From: Myxococcales bacterium
GTDB taxonomy: Bacteria; Myxococcota_A; Polyangia; Polyangiales; Polyangiaceae
NCBI GenBank assembly: GCA_016703425.1
Contig: JADJCA010000008.1
Span: forward strand, 360,001 to 424,000
Reading direction: 5' to 3'
Length of the DNA: 64,000 bases
Position numbers and translations under genes: made by a program. The first letter of the stretch is position 1, and each line of letters opens with the position of its first letter. Under the pieces are notes generated by a model. That model made no database searches and had not been told where the DNA came from. It worked only from the letters and a program-made list of their open reading frames with translations. This document shows, piece by piece, positions 26,753-34,554 of the stretch.

Positions 26753-27595
26753 GTGAACCCTAGGCCGCTTCACGCTCGCGCTGGCCATGTGCTCGCGGCG
26801 GCTGCGCTAGGCGTCGGGTGTCAGATCCTTCTCTCTGAATCCGGCGAAGTGACGACCGGCGCGGCCGCGGCAAGCGACGCCGGCATCGACGGGCGCGATG
26901 GCGCAAACCCGCAGCCGGATGCAGGCATCACGTACCGCGGGCTAAGCAACCTGACGTCGGCGCAGACGCAGACGCTCTCGATTCCGAATCTCAGGGAGGC
27001 CAGACCTGGTGACCTCGTGTGGCTGGCGTTGGAGCTCCAAGGGACCAAGCCGCTCGGCATCACGCTGCTCGACGGAGGGAGCCCGGCCGCGGCGGGCTTC
27101 GCCGATCGCGGCTCGATGGACACGCAGGGACCTGGCCAATGCAACAACGGGCAGGGCGGCACCCACACGACTCAGTTCTATTCGCGGATCGCGGAAGCCG
27201 TGGAGCCGCCCTACGAGTTCCTCTTTCCGCAGCCGGTCTACGCGAGCGCCGTCGTGGTGGGCTACGGCGGGGTCGACGACCGGAACCCCATCGCGAACCA
27301 GAAACCGGCGGGGCGCTTCGGGGGGACGACCGACGGTGGGGTCATCACCTATGTGGTGCCGGCCATTCCCGAGAGCAAGGCCGACGCCGAGCTCCTCTAC
27401 TTCATCGCCGACGTCGGCGGCGGCTCTTGGGCCACTGCCGAGCCGCTGACACCGCGCGTGACGGGAGGCTTCCTGGCGCTCTTTACGGGCTCCTCGGCGA
27501 CGGGCGGGGCGTCGCCAAGGACCTTCACGGTGCAGGCCGCGCCAGCATGCCAGGCCAACGCCACGGCGATGCTCGTGGCGCTTCGACCACGCTAG
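26753..27595 (+). CDS. Predicted secreted or lipoprotein of unknown function inside the F0 cluster
   Basis: The product has 280 residues from the GTG at 26753. The N-terminus (HVLAAAALGVGC) could be a weak lipobox or a secretion signal. The mature part is beta-rich and low in charged residues, with an Ala/Asp/Gly-rich spacer (GAAAASDAGIDGRDGANPQP) and a globular C-terminus with four Cys, as in myxobacterial envelope proteins. It has no similarity I can see to an ATP synthase subunit, yet it sits between atpI and atpB on the same strand. It may be an insertion in the operon or a lineage-specific partner. Confidence 0.55.
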   Translation: MNPRPLHARAGHVLAAAALGVGCQILLSESGEVTTGAAAASDAGIDGRDGANPQPDAGITYRGLSNLTSAQTQTLSIPNLREARPGDLVWLALELQGTKPLGITLLDGGSPAAAGFADRGSMDTQGPGQCNNGQGGTHTTQFYSRIAEAVEPPYEFLFPQPVYASAVVVGYGGVDDRNPIANQKPAGRFGGTTDGGVITYVVPAIPESKADAELLYFIADVGGGSWATAEPLTPRVTGGFLALFTGSSATGGASPRTFTVQAAPACQANATAMLVALRPR

Positions 27596-27716
27596 ACCGA
27601 GCCTTCAAATCCTGCCGCTGAACCCCTGAAAAATCATCGCCGTGGGCCCTAGTTTGGTGTAAGGCCAAGCACCCTTTGGGTGTCGCTCCGCGCGCCCGAA
27701 ACCCGAGCCGGTCCCC

Positions 27717-28520
27717 ATGCCCGAACACACGTCGTTCTTCAGCTATCTCGTCGCCATGTTTCCGGCCCTCGGCCACAACATGGAGGCGCTGGGCCACACG
27801 GTTTTTGGCAAGCCCGTCGACGCACACAAGGCCGAACCCCTCTTGGCGAGCGCCTTCGTTGTCCTCATCATTGCCGTGCTCGGTCACTTCACGAAGAAGA
27901 GCATCGAGAACCACGAGTCGGCGGTCATCCCCGACGACAAGCTCTCGCTGCGCACGTTCATGGAAGTCTTTATTGGCGTCTTCTACGACACCGTGAAAGA
28001 CGTCATGGGCGCGAAGAAGGCGAAGCGGTATTTCCCGCTCATTGGGACGCTGGCGCTCTTCATCTTCTTCTCAAACGTGCTGGGCATGATCCCGGGCTTC
28101 AGCCCGCCAACGTCGTCTTGGAACCTGACGCTCGCGTGTTCGCTGGTGGTGTTCGTCGCGTTCAACGCTTGGGGCATCAAGGAGAACGGGCTCGGCTATT
28201 TCAAGCACATGATGGGGCCGTGGTACCTGAGCTGGCTGATCTTCCCGATCGAGCTCATGAGCCTCTGCATCCGCCCCGTGACGCTGTCGGTCCGCCTCAT
28301 GCTCAACATGTCGGTCGACCACCTGCTCTTGTCGATCTTCCTCGGCCTCTTCATGTTCCTCTTGCCGATCCCCGTCATGGTGCTCGGCACGCTCGTCGTC
28401 CTCGTCCAGACCTACGTCTTCTGCCTCCTGACTTCGATCTACATCGCCCTGGCGACGGAGCACGAAGAGCACGGGGAGCACGGCGCCGGACATGGACACG
28501 GCGATTCCCACGCTCACTGA
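27717..28520 (+). CDS. atpB: F0F1 ATP synthase subunit a
   Basis: The product has 267 residues. Subunit a forms the ion half-channels against the c-ring of the inner-membrane F0 sector. It has about six membrane segments, including LALFIFFSNVLGMIPGF, the helix with the essential Arg (SVRLMLNM), and a C-terminal helix (LGTLVVLVQTYVFCLLTSIYI). An unusually His-rich tail follows (GAGHGHGDSHAH). It is separated from atpE by 135 bp. The start ATG at 27717 lacks a strong Shine-Dalgarno but is the only one before the first helix. Confidence 0.93.
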   Translation: MPEHTSFFSYLVAMFPALGHNMEALGHTVFGKPVDAHKAEPLLASAFVVLIIAVLGHFTKKSIENHESAVIPDDKLSLRTFMEVFIGVFYDTVKDVMGAKKAKRYFPLIGTLALFIFFSNVLGMIPGFSPPTSSWNLTLACSLVVFVAFNAWGIKENGLGYFKHMMGPWYLSWLIFPIELMSLCIRPVTLSVRLMLNMSVDHLLLSIFLGLFMFLLPIPVMVLGTLVVLVQTYVFCLLTSIYIALATEHEEHGEHGAGHGHGDSHAH

Positions 28521-28655
28521 GCTCTGAACGTTAGGCCGCGCACGATCTCCCTTCCCCGCCGAACGGAAAACGATTACACGGCGGGCCTCGCTTCTAGATT
28601 CCTTCTGCTTCCCCCCTCTCGTTTCCCACTGATTCAACATTAGGAGTTCTCGACG

Positions 28656-29000
28656 ATGTCGCTCTCGAAGAAGCTGGCCGGCTCGGCGCTCGCCGCCACT
28701 CTCCTCACCCTCTTCTGGTCTTCGGTTGCGTTCGCGCAGGAGCACGGCGCCAAGGTCGCCTCCAACGAGAACGACGTGAAGATGTGGGCCGCCATCGGAG
28801 CCGGCATCGCCATCGGCCTCGGCGTCCTCGGCGGCACCATGGGCCAAGGCCGCGCCGCGAGCTCCGCGCTCGAAGGCATCGCGCGCAACCCCGGCGCCGC
28901 TGCCCGGATCCAGACCCCGATGATTCTCGGTCTCGCCCTCATCGAGTCGCTCGTGCTCTTCGCACTGGTCGTCTCGCTGTTCATCCTCGGCAAGATCTGA
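28656..29000 (+). CDS. atpE: F0F1 ATP synthase subunit c with N-terminal signal-like extension
   Basis: The product has 114 residues, longer than the usual 75-90 because of a leading stretch (LSKKLAGSALAATLLTLFWS) that resembles a cleavable signal ending AFA at residue 27. The two c-ring helices follow (about 43-65 and 85-112), with the cytoplasmic loop at IARNPG. The ion-binding glutamate is E97 in ALIESLVLF. Q64 and S98 fall where Na+-binding c-subunits have Gln and Ser, but the later Tyr is Phe. An AGGAG Shine-Dalgarno precedes the ATG at 28656. A terminator follows. Confidence 0.92.
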   Translation: MSLSKKLAGSALAATLLTLFWSSVAFAQEHGAKVASNENDVKMWAAIGAGIAIGLGVLGGTMGQGRAASSALEGIARNPGAAARIQTPMILGLALIESLVLFALVVSLFILGKI

Positions 29001-29034
29001 GACGCGGCCCGCCTCGCGGGCTCCAACGTCGGAA

Positions 29035-29068
29035 AAGGCGCGCCCCTCGGGGCGCGCTTTCCTTTTTT
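29035..29068 (+). terminator. Rho-independent terminator after atpE
   Basis: The arms 29037-29045 and 29050-29058 form a nine-pair GC-rich stem (one G-T), extended by two A-T pairs (29035-29036 with 29059-29060), around a CTCG loop, and are followed by CCTTTTTT. It lies 37 bp past the atpE stop and should end the F0 transcript before the HD-domain gene. Confidence 0.8.
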
Positions 29069-29197
29069 GTCCTCGGAGCCGCGGCGGGCGCGGGGATTTG
29101 GGGGGAAGTTCCGGGCTCTATTCCGCGTAGCGGGTTTGAGACGGCGCTTTGGACGAGCGCGGTTGAAGCGGGAGGGTCACCTTCCGTCAATCCCCCG

Positions 29198-30718
29198 ATG
29201 CGCAGCGCCCCCTCCCCCGCCCACGAGCTCGTACGCACCTTGTGGCAGGCGTTGCGGTCGCTTGGCGCTGAGCCCACACCGCTCCAAATCGAGACGTGGG
29301 GCCTGGCTGTTCATTCGGCGCTGGCTTCGAAGTCACGCCAGTTTCACTCGCACGAGCACGTCATGGAGCTCTGCGAAGGAGCCTCGCCGCTCGAGGTGGT
29401 TGCTGCCATCTACCACGACCTCGTTTACGTGCAGGTCGATGGCGAGCTGCCAGCGGCGGTCCGCGCCCTGCTGGAGCCGCTCCTCGAGAGGACGGAAGGA
29501 GCGTCCTTCCGCGTCCTCCCGCGCGCCGCAGACAACCCCCTGACGGCGCAGGTGCTAGCGATCTTCGGGCGCAACGTCGGTGACGTCATGGGCCCGTTTT
29601 GCGGACTCAACGAACTGGCCAGCGCGTGGGTTCTGGTGATGCACCTCGGCGAAACGCTCCGCAGCGATCAACTCGTGGAGCTGGCCGCCTGCATCGAGGC
29701 AACGATCCCCTTCCGGCCCGACCCCGGCGCCTCGCTCGCCGCCCGGCTCGCCGACCTTGGGTGGTCGCAACTGGACACCAAGCGAGCCGTCGAGCAGGCC
29801 GTTCGCTTTGCGAACCGCGACGTCGACAACTTCTCAGACCCCGACGCGGCGCGCTTCCTGGCCAACACGTGGAAGCTCTTGCCTGAGACCAATCCGTCGC
29901 TGCACGTGCCCTCGCGCTACACCGTTGGCGACTACCGCGTCGCGCTCCTCAAGATGGAGACGTTTCTGGAGAAGCTCGACCCGGCGCGCGTGTTTCACGC
30001 CTGGGGCGACGAGCCGTCGCCGGAAGAGCACGCCCGCCTCATCGCCGCGGCCGGCGAGAACATCCGCATCGCAGTCCGCTACCTGCGCGTGAAGCTCTAC
30101 GCCATCGCGCTCATCGAAGCCATCTGCCTCGCGAGCGGCGGCGACCTGCCGCTCCAATACGTCATGGGCGCCATCGCGAGTCGCGGCGAGAAGAGCCGAC
30201 TCGAGAGCTTCTTGCCTGTCGCCTCGCGCTCCCAGCGCATGGACGAAGGGGATCCGCTTCCGCGCCTCCTCGCCGGCGGCCGCGCCGGCTCCTCGAGCTT
30301 TGACATCGCGCCTTCGCCGCTCGCCAGCTACCTGCTCACGGCGCTGGGCGAGCCGGCGATCTGCGAGGCCGTCGCCGCGGCGCGCAGCTTCTGGGCCGGA
30401 GAGAAGACGCCGCTCGAGTTCTTGCGGGCGCAAGAAGGAAGCATCGTCTCGGCCCTCGCCAGCGCCGCCGCGGAGCTGGCGGAGACGCGAAGGGAGAGCC
30501 TCGCGAACGTGCTGGCGGAGCTCTCGCTGAGCTTTGGGCAACCTGTCGACCTCGCCGACGACGGAGCCCCGGCGTCGGGCGTCGCCAGTCAGTGGCCCGC
30601 CGCGCCAAGGCAGACGCAGAAGTTCCGGCGCCTCGATTGGTCCAACGACGCGCTCGCGATGTACAACGTGCCCGAGCCGGACGTCCGCGACGTCACCAAC
30701 AAGCTGAGCGCCGGCTGA
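29198..30718 (+). CDS. Protein with an HD-like metal-dependent phosphohydrolase N-terminus
   Basis: The product has 506 residues from the ATG at 29198. The N-terminal 100 residues contain FHSHEHVMEL followed about 20 residues later by AIYHDLVYVQVD, the metal-binding His and His-Asp pattern of HD-superfamily proteins (COG4339-like). The C-terminal 350 residues are helical with no motif I recognise. It is the first gene after the F0 cluster terminator, so co-transcription with atpE is unlikely. Its substrate is unknown. The frame is open to 28784 in the same phase, but the extension overlaps atpE and is not supported. Confidence 0.6.
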   Translation: MRSAPSPAHELVRTLWQALRSLGAEPTPLQIETWGLAVHSALASKSRQFHSHEHVMELCEGASPLEVVAAIYHDLVYVQVDGELPAAVRALLEPLLERTEGASFRVLPRAADNPLTAQVLAIFGRNVGDVMGPFCGLNELASAWVLVMHLGETLRSDQLVELAACIEATIPFRPDPGASLAARLADLGWSQLDTKRAVEQAVRFANRDVDNFSDPDAARFLANTWKLLPETNPSLHVPSRYTVGDYRVALLKMETFLEKLDPARVFHAWGDEPSPEEHARLIAAAGENIRIAVRYLRVKLYAIALIEAICLASGGDLPLQYVMGAIASRGEKSRLESFLPVASRSQRMDEGDPLPRLLAGGRAGSSSFDIAPSPLASYLLTALGEPAICEAVAAARSFWAGEKTPLEFLRAQEGSIVSALASAAAELAETRRESLANVLAELSLSFGQPVDLADDGAPASGVASQWPAAPRQTQKFRRLDWSNDALAMYNVPEPDVRDVTNKLSAG

Positions 30719-30749
30719 CGCCCGGCATCCTGCGGCCCGAGCGGGCGTT

Positions 30750-32459
30750 TCAGGAGTTCTTGCCGCGGCGCAGGTCGCGCACCAGATGCAGCGACCAGAC
30801 GGTGGCGGCGAAGAGCAGCATTCCCCAGCCGAGCTGTTCATGGATTCCGCGCGTGAGCAGCACGGTGCTGCTGCCCACGAGGGTGGCGACGAGGAGACCC
30901 GAGAAGATGCGGCGCCCCAAGCGGTCTGCCACGCGGGGCAGCTCGGGGTCGACGGTGCGAACGCTGAGCCGTCCCAAGCGGAGGTCGTCCAAGACCTCGC
31001 GTAGGTGCATGGGCACGTCGTAGCCGACGCGCGAGATGCGCTCAGCGGCGCGCCAAAGCTCCATGCCCACGCGCTCCGGCGAATAGCGCTTCTTCAGGAG
31101 GTTCAGAAAATATGGGCTGGCCTCGCCGAAGATATCGAGCGTCGGATCGAGCATCTTGCCAACGCTCTCGAGGGTCATCAGCGACTTGCCAACGAGCATG
31201 AAGTCGGCCGGGATCTCGATGCCGAATTTCGTCGCGCCTTGAACGAGATCGCGAATCATGGCCGAGAGCTGGATCTCGCCGAGGGAGCGACCGAGGTATT
31301 TCTCCGCACGCATCGCCGCCTCCGTGCGATACGCGCGCATGTCGACCTTCTGCGTCGGGCGGCCGATGCTGTAGAGCGCATCGGCCACGGCGTGCGCGTC
31401 CTTGCGAACAGCGGCGATCATGAGGTCGATGGTCAGCTCTCGAAGCTCCGGGCTGAGGCGCCCAACCATGCCGACGTCGATGAGGCCAATGACCGGCGTA
31501 CCGTCGCCCGGCTTTCCGAGGATGAAGATGTTTCCCGGGTGAGGATCGGCGTGAAAGAAGCCGTCCTCGAAGATCATCTTCACGATGACGCTGACCGAGT
31601 TCTTCGCGATGACGCTGCCGTCGAACCCCGCCTTGAGCGCCCCGTCGATCTTCTTGCCGTCGAAGAACTCGATGGTGAGGGCTCGCTTGGCCGTGGCTTG
31701 GCGATACACCTTGGGGAAGCGAATGAGCGGCGAGCCTTTGAAGTTCGCGGCGAAGCGCTCCGCGTTCTCCGCTTCGACGAGGAAGTTCAGCTCCGCCGTG
31801 ACGGACACGTCGAACTGCTGAACGAGCGCTGCCGGCGAATACGTCTTGGTCTCGGGGATGGTGCGCTCAAGCGTGGCCGCGAGCGTGTGGAGGAGGCTCA
31901 GGTCGCGCGCCACGGTGTCGCCGGCGCCGGGCCGTTGCACCTTCACGACGACGTCCACGTCGCCTTCCGGCGTCGTCAGGACGGCCCGGTGGACCTGTCC
32001 GATGGAGGCCGTGGCGAGCGGTTTTTCTTCGAAAGACTTGTAAATCTGGTCAAGCGGCGCGCCGAGGCTCTCCTCGATGGCGCCCCGGATCTCCTCGAAG
32101 GAGACCGCCGGCACCTCGTCCTGGAGCTTGCGAAGCTCGGCGATGACGTCGGGCGGCAAGAGGTCGGTGCGCGTCGAGGCGATCTGACCGAGCTTGATGA
32201 AGCTGGGCCCCAACTCCTGCAGCACGAGCCTGAGGCGCTCGGCCAAGGAGATGCGATTCTTCAGCTCCTCGCCACGAGCTGCGTCCTCGGCGGAGATTTC
32301 CGGCGGCTCACTCTTGCCGCTCGCCCCTTCGTCGCGGCGGCGCCGTCCCCAGCCGGCGCGCGCGACGATCTCGCCGAATCCGTGGCGAACGAGGACGGCG
32401 GTGATCTCACGAAGGCGCGCGAGGTCGCGAACGGCCGTGACGACGCCCAGGACGGGCAC
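30750..32459 (-). CDS. ABC1/AarF/UbiB-family atypical kinase
   Basis: The product has 569 residues. The signature KxGQ region appears as FIKLGQIASTR (near residues 90-100), with the ATP-binding ATASIGQVHRAVL and the catalytic segments GFFHADPHPGNIFIL and LIDVGMVGRL. Family members support ubiquinone biosynthesis or lipid homeostasis as atypical ATPases on membranes. Two hydrophobic segments at the C-terminus (about 520-560) would anchor it to the inner membrane. The start is a GTG at 32459, 6 bp after the stop of the Cys-rich lipoprotein gene on the same strand. Confidence 0.9.
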   Translation of the reverse strand: MPVLGVVTAVRDLARLREITAVLVRHGFGEIVARAGWGRRRRDEGASGKSEPPEISAEDAARGEELKNRISLAERLRLVLQELGPSFIKLGQIASTRTDLLPPDVIAELRKLQDEVPAVSFEEIRGAIEESLGAPLDQIYKSFEEKPLATASIGQVHRAVLTTPEGDVDVVVKVQRPGAGDTVARDLSLLHTLAATLERTIPETKTYSPAALVQQFDVSVTAELNFLVEAENAERFAANFKGSPLIRFPKVYRQATAKRALTIEFFDGKKIDGALKAGFDGSVIAKNSVSVIVKMIFEDGFFHADPHPGNIFILGKPGDGTPVIGLIDVGMVGRLSPELRELTIDLMIAAVRKDAHAVADALYSIGRPTQKVDMRAYRTEAAMRAEKYLGRSLGEIQLSAMIRDLVQGATKFGIEIPADFMLVGKSLMTLESVGKMLDPTLDIFGEASPYFLNLLKKRYSPERVGMELWRAAERISRVGYDVPMHLREVLDDLRLGRLSVRTVDPELPRVADRLGRRIFSGLLVATLVGSSTVLLTRGIHEQLGWGMLLFAATVWSLHLVRDLRRGKNS

Positions 32460-32465
32460 GGTGAC

Positions 32466-33059
32466 TCAGCCCTGCCCGGCGTCGGCAGGCGGCGGCGGGA
32501 CGGGGATGCTCGCGTCGCTCTTGGGGTTGCAGTAGCGAATCTCGCAGTGGAACTGCAGCGACGGTCCGCCGTCGGGTAGCGCCGCGGACTTGCACTGGCA
32601 AACGTCGACCTTCGGAATATCGGGCGACTCGGGGCACGTGAAGCCCTTGTAGAAGCACTGAAGCCCTGGGGTTTTGCACGAGGCCGTGTCGGTGCCGTTC
32701 TGCGAGGCCGGGCACTCCTTGTCGGAGCCGGCGCCGGACGCTGTGCACGGCGGCTTCGTCGCGTCGTCGATGGGCTCGTTGCGGCCGGTGTTGCAGACGA
32801 ACTTCCCCTTCGTGCAGCGGCAATACGCCTGCTGATCGAAAGAGCCGCAGGTGTAGCCGATGGGGCACTCGAAGCCTTCGCCCACGCAGGACGTCTTCGC
32901 GTCGAGCGCGAGCGCGAGCGTCGCGGGGCAAAACGGCGCGTTGCCAAGGTTGCCGTTACCACCGTTGTCCTCGTCGGAGCTGCAGCCGGCGGCAAAGACA
33001 GGTGCGAGCGCAAGCACGCCGGCGGTGATGAAGAAGGCCTTCCGAAGGGGAATATGCAT
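32466..33059 (-). CDS. Cysteine-rich lipoprotein
   Basis: The product has 197 residues. The signal sequence ends FAAGCSSDE, a clear lipobox. The mature protein has about 17 cysteines in regularly spaced groups (TSCVGEGFECPIGYTC, AYCRCTKGKFVC, LQCFYKGFTCP, VCQCKS), suggesting a disulfide-rich extracytoplasmic domain. The C-terminus is Pro/Ala-rich. No family is recognised. The ATG at 33059 is used because it begins the signal; the frame runs open further upstream without support. AarF follows 6 bp downstream. Confidence 0.65.
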   Translation of the reverse strand: MHIPLRKAFFITAGVLALAPVFAAGCSSDEDNGGNGNLGNAPFCPATLALALDAKTSCVGEGFECPIGYTCGSFDQQAYCRCTKGKFVCNTGRNEPIDDATKPPCTASGAGSDKECPASQNGTDTASCKTPGLQCFYKGFTCPESPDIPKVDVCQCKSAALPDGGPSLQFHCEIRYCNPKSDASIPVPPPPADAGQG

Positions 33060-33231
33060 CGTGCCTCGATCCGGGCGGCGCGGCCGCCACGGCGACAATG
33101 AAAGTGAGCGCGCGAGGCGCCAGTGCCCGACGCTCATAGCGAAACGGGCGGGAAACCTCAAGAAGGTCCTCGGGGCTGCTCGCCCGTCCCCCCCGCGCAG
33201 CCCAGAAACGTGCTGTTTCTTGCGTGTCTCG

Positions 33232-34554
33232 TCACCGTACCCGAACGAGCGTCCCGGGCTCCGAGGCGACGGGAAGCGCCGCCGACCAGCCTCGCGGCAG
33301 TCGTGGGAGGGTGATGCTGAAGAGGAACCGCGCGTCCTTGGGCGAGAGGTTGACGCAACCGTGGCTCTGCACGCGCCCGAAGTTGCGATGCCAAAAGACC
33401 CCGTGCAGCGCCACCGCCTTGTCGAAGAACTGCACGTAGGGAACGTCGTCGAGCGAATAGACGTGCGGATCGCCGTCTTCCGAGCCTGCGTGCGAGAGGT
33501 CGTCGCGACGCTCCAAGTTGTCCATCGTTGAGGTCGCGAGCTTGACCCAGACGCGGTGTTCACCACGCGGGGTAGCGGTCTCGCTGCCTTGCGGCCCGCG
33601 CCCCGTCGAGACGAGGGTCGCGAAGAGCGGGCGGTCCCCGGCGTAGGCCACGAGCGTCTGCGAGGCGAGCTCCACGTCGATCCACCGTTCGTCATCGCCC
33701 ACGGTGGTCGGCCGCGGAGACGCGCTCGGCCGCGCGAGCTCGCGCGCCGGAAGCCACGCCTCCGCTTCGCCATCCTTTGACACGCGAGCCCAGGCCGCGA
33801 CGCCCTTGCCGCGAAGCTCCCTCACCTCCACGCGCTCGAACCGCACGCGCGAGCCGAGGGCCTTGCCCGCCGCCGAAGGCGTGGCCCGCACAGTGGCTCG
33901 GTCTACGACGACCCAGCCAAAGTCGAGGCCCGCGCCCGCGGCGAGGTGCTCGCCGGAGAAGCCGCTTGGATGGGCCGGCGCCAGATCGCGCAGCGGAACG
34001 AATCGGCCCTTGCTGGTCTTGATGTAGCGCTCGCCGAAAGCCGTGCGCTCCTCGACGGCGGCGATGGCGAAGCCCGGCTCAAGCTCTTGGTCCGGCGCGT
34101 CGTCGGCGACGCGCTCGATGCGGTCCCACGCGAAGGCGCCCTGGCCGGTCACGAAGTAATACCGGTACGGCAGACCATCGCCGCCCGGTTCCTCGAGCTT
34201 CGCCACGAGGGGCGCCGCCTCCGGTGGCTCATCGGAGAAGAGCGCTTGATCGGAGCACGCCCAGCCGAGCGGCCCCACGAGCAGCCAGCGCCCCACGCAG
34301 CCGGGGCCGCGCTTGGTGCCAAAGATTAACGCGCGCGAGCCAAAGGGAATGGTGCCGCGGCGGACCGGACTCCTCGACGGTTCGAGGAAGACGAAGAGCT
34401 CGTCCTTCTTCGGCACCGCCGTCCGCACCCCTGCCGGCAGCGGCACGTCGTCGGGGTCAAGCCATGGCGGCAGCGACGCGGCGGCCCAGGGCGCCGACGC
34501 GAGGGCGCTCGCCAAGGCGAGCGACGTCAAGAGCGTCCGCGCCCGCGGCGTCAT
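33232..34554 (-). CDS. L,D-transpeptidase (YkuD family)
   Basis: The product has 440 residues. A signal sequence (ending APWAAA) leads to about 240 residues that include SH3-like segments (VRATPSAAGKALGSR), and then the C-terminal YkuD catalytic domain. The active-site motif HGVFWHRNFG with SHGCVNLS puts His398 and Cys400 at the centre. These periplasmic enzymes make 3-3 peptidoglycan cross-links or attach lipoproteins to peptidoglycan. Its ATG overlaps the stop of the GAF sensor kinase gene as ATGA, so the two are probably co-translated. Confidence 0.9.
   Translation of the reverse strand: MTPRARTLLTSLALASALASAPWAAASLPPWLDPDDVPLPAGVRTAVPKKDELFVFLEPSRSPVRRGTIPFGSRALIFGTKRGPGCVGRWLLVGPLGWACSDQALFSDEPPEAAPLVAKLEEPGGDGLPYRYYFVTGQGAFAWDRIERVADDAPDQELEPGFAIAAVEERTAFGERYIKTSKGRFVPLRDLAPAHPSGFSGEHLAAGAGLDFGWVVVDRATVRATPSAAGKALGSRVRFERVEVRELRGKGVAAWARVSKDGEAEAWLPARELARPSASPRPTTVGDDERWIDVELASQTLVAYAGDRPLFATLVSTGRGPQGSETATPRGEHRVWVKLATSTMDNLERRDDLSHAGSEDGDPHVYSLDDVPYVQFFDKAVALHGVFWHRNFGRVQSHGCVNLSPKDARFLFSITLPRLPRGWSAALPVASEPGTLVRVR

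Noticed and set aside
31005..32579. Long plus-strand open frame of 524 codons
   Set aside because: It is antisense to the AarF/UbiB kinase gene and its Arg/Asp-rich sequence has no fold or signal.
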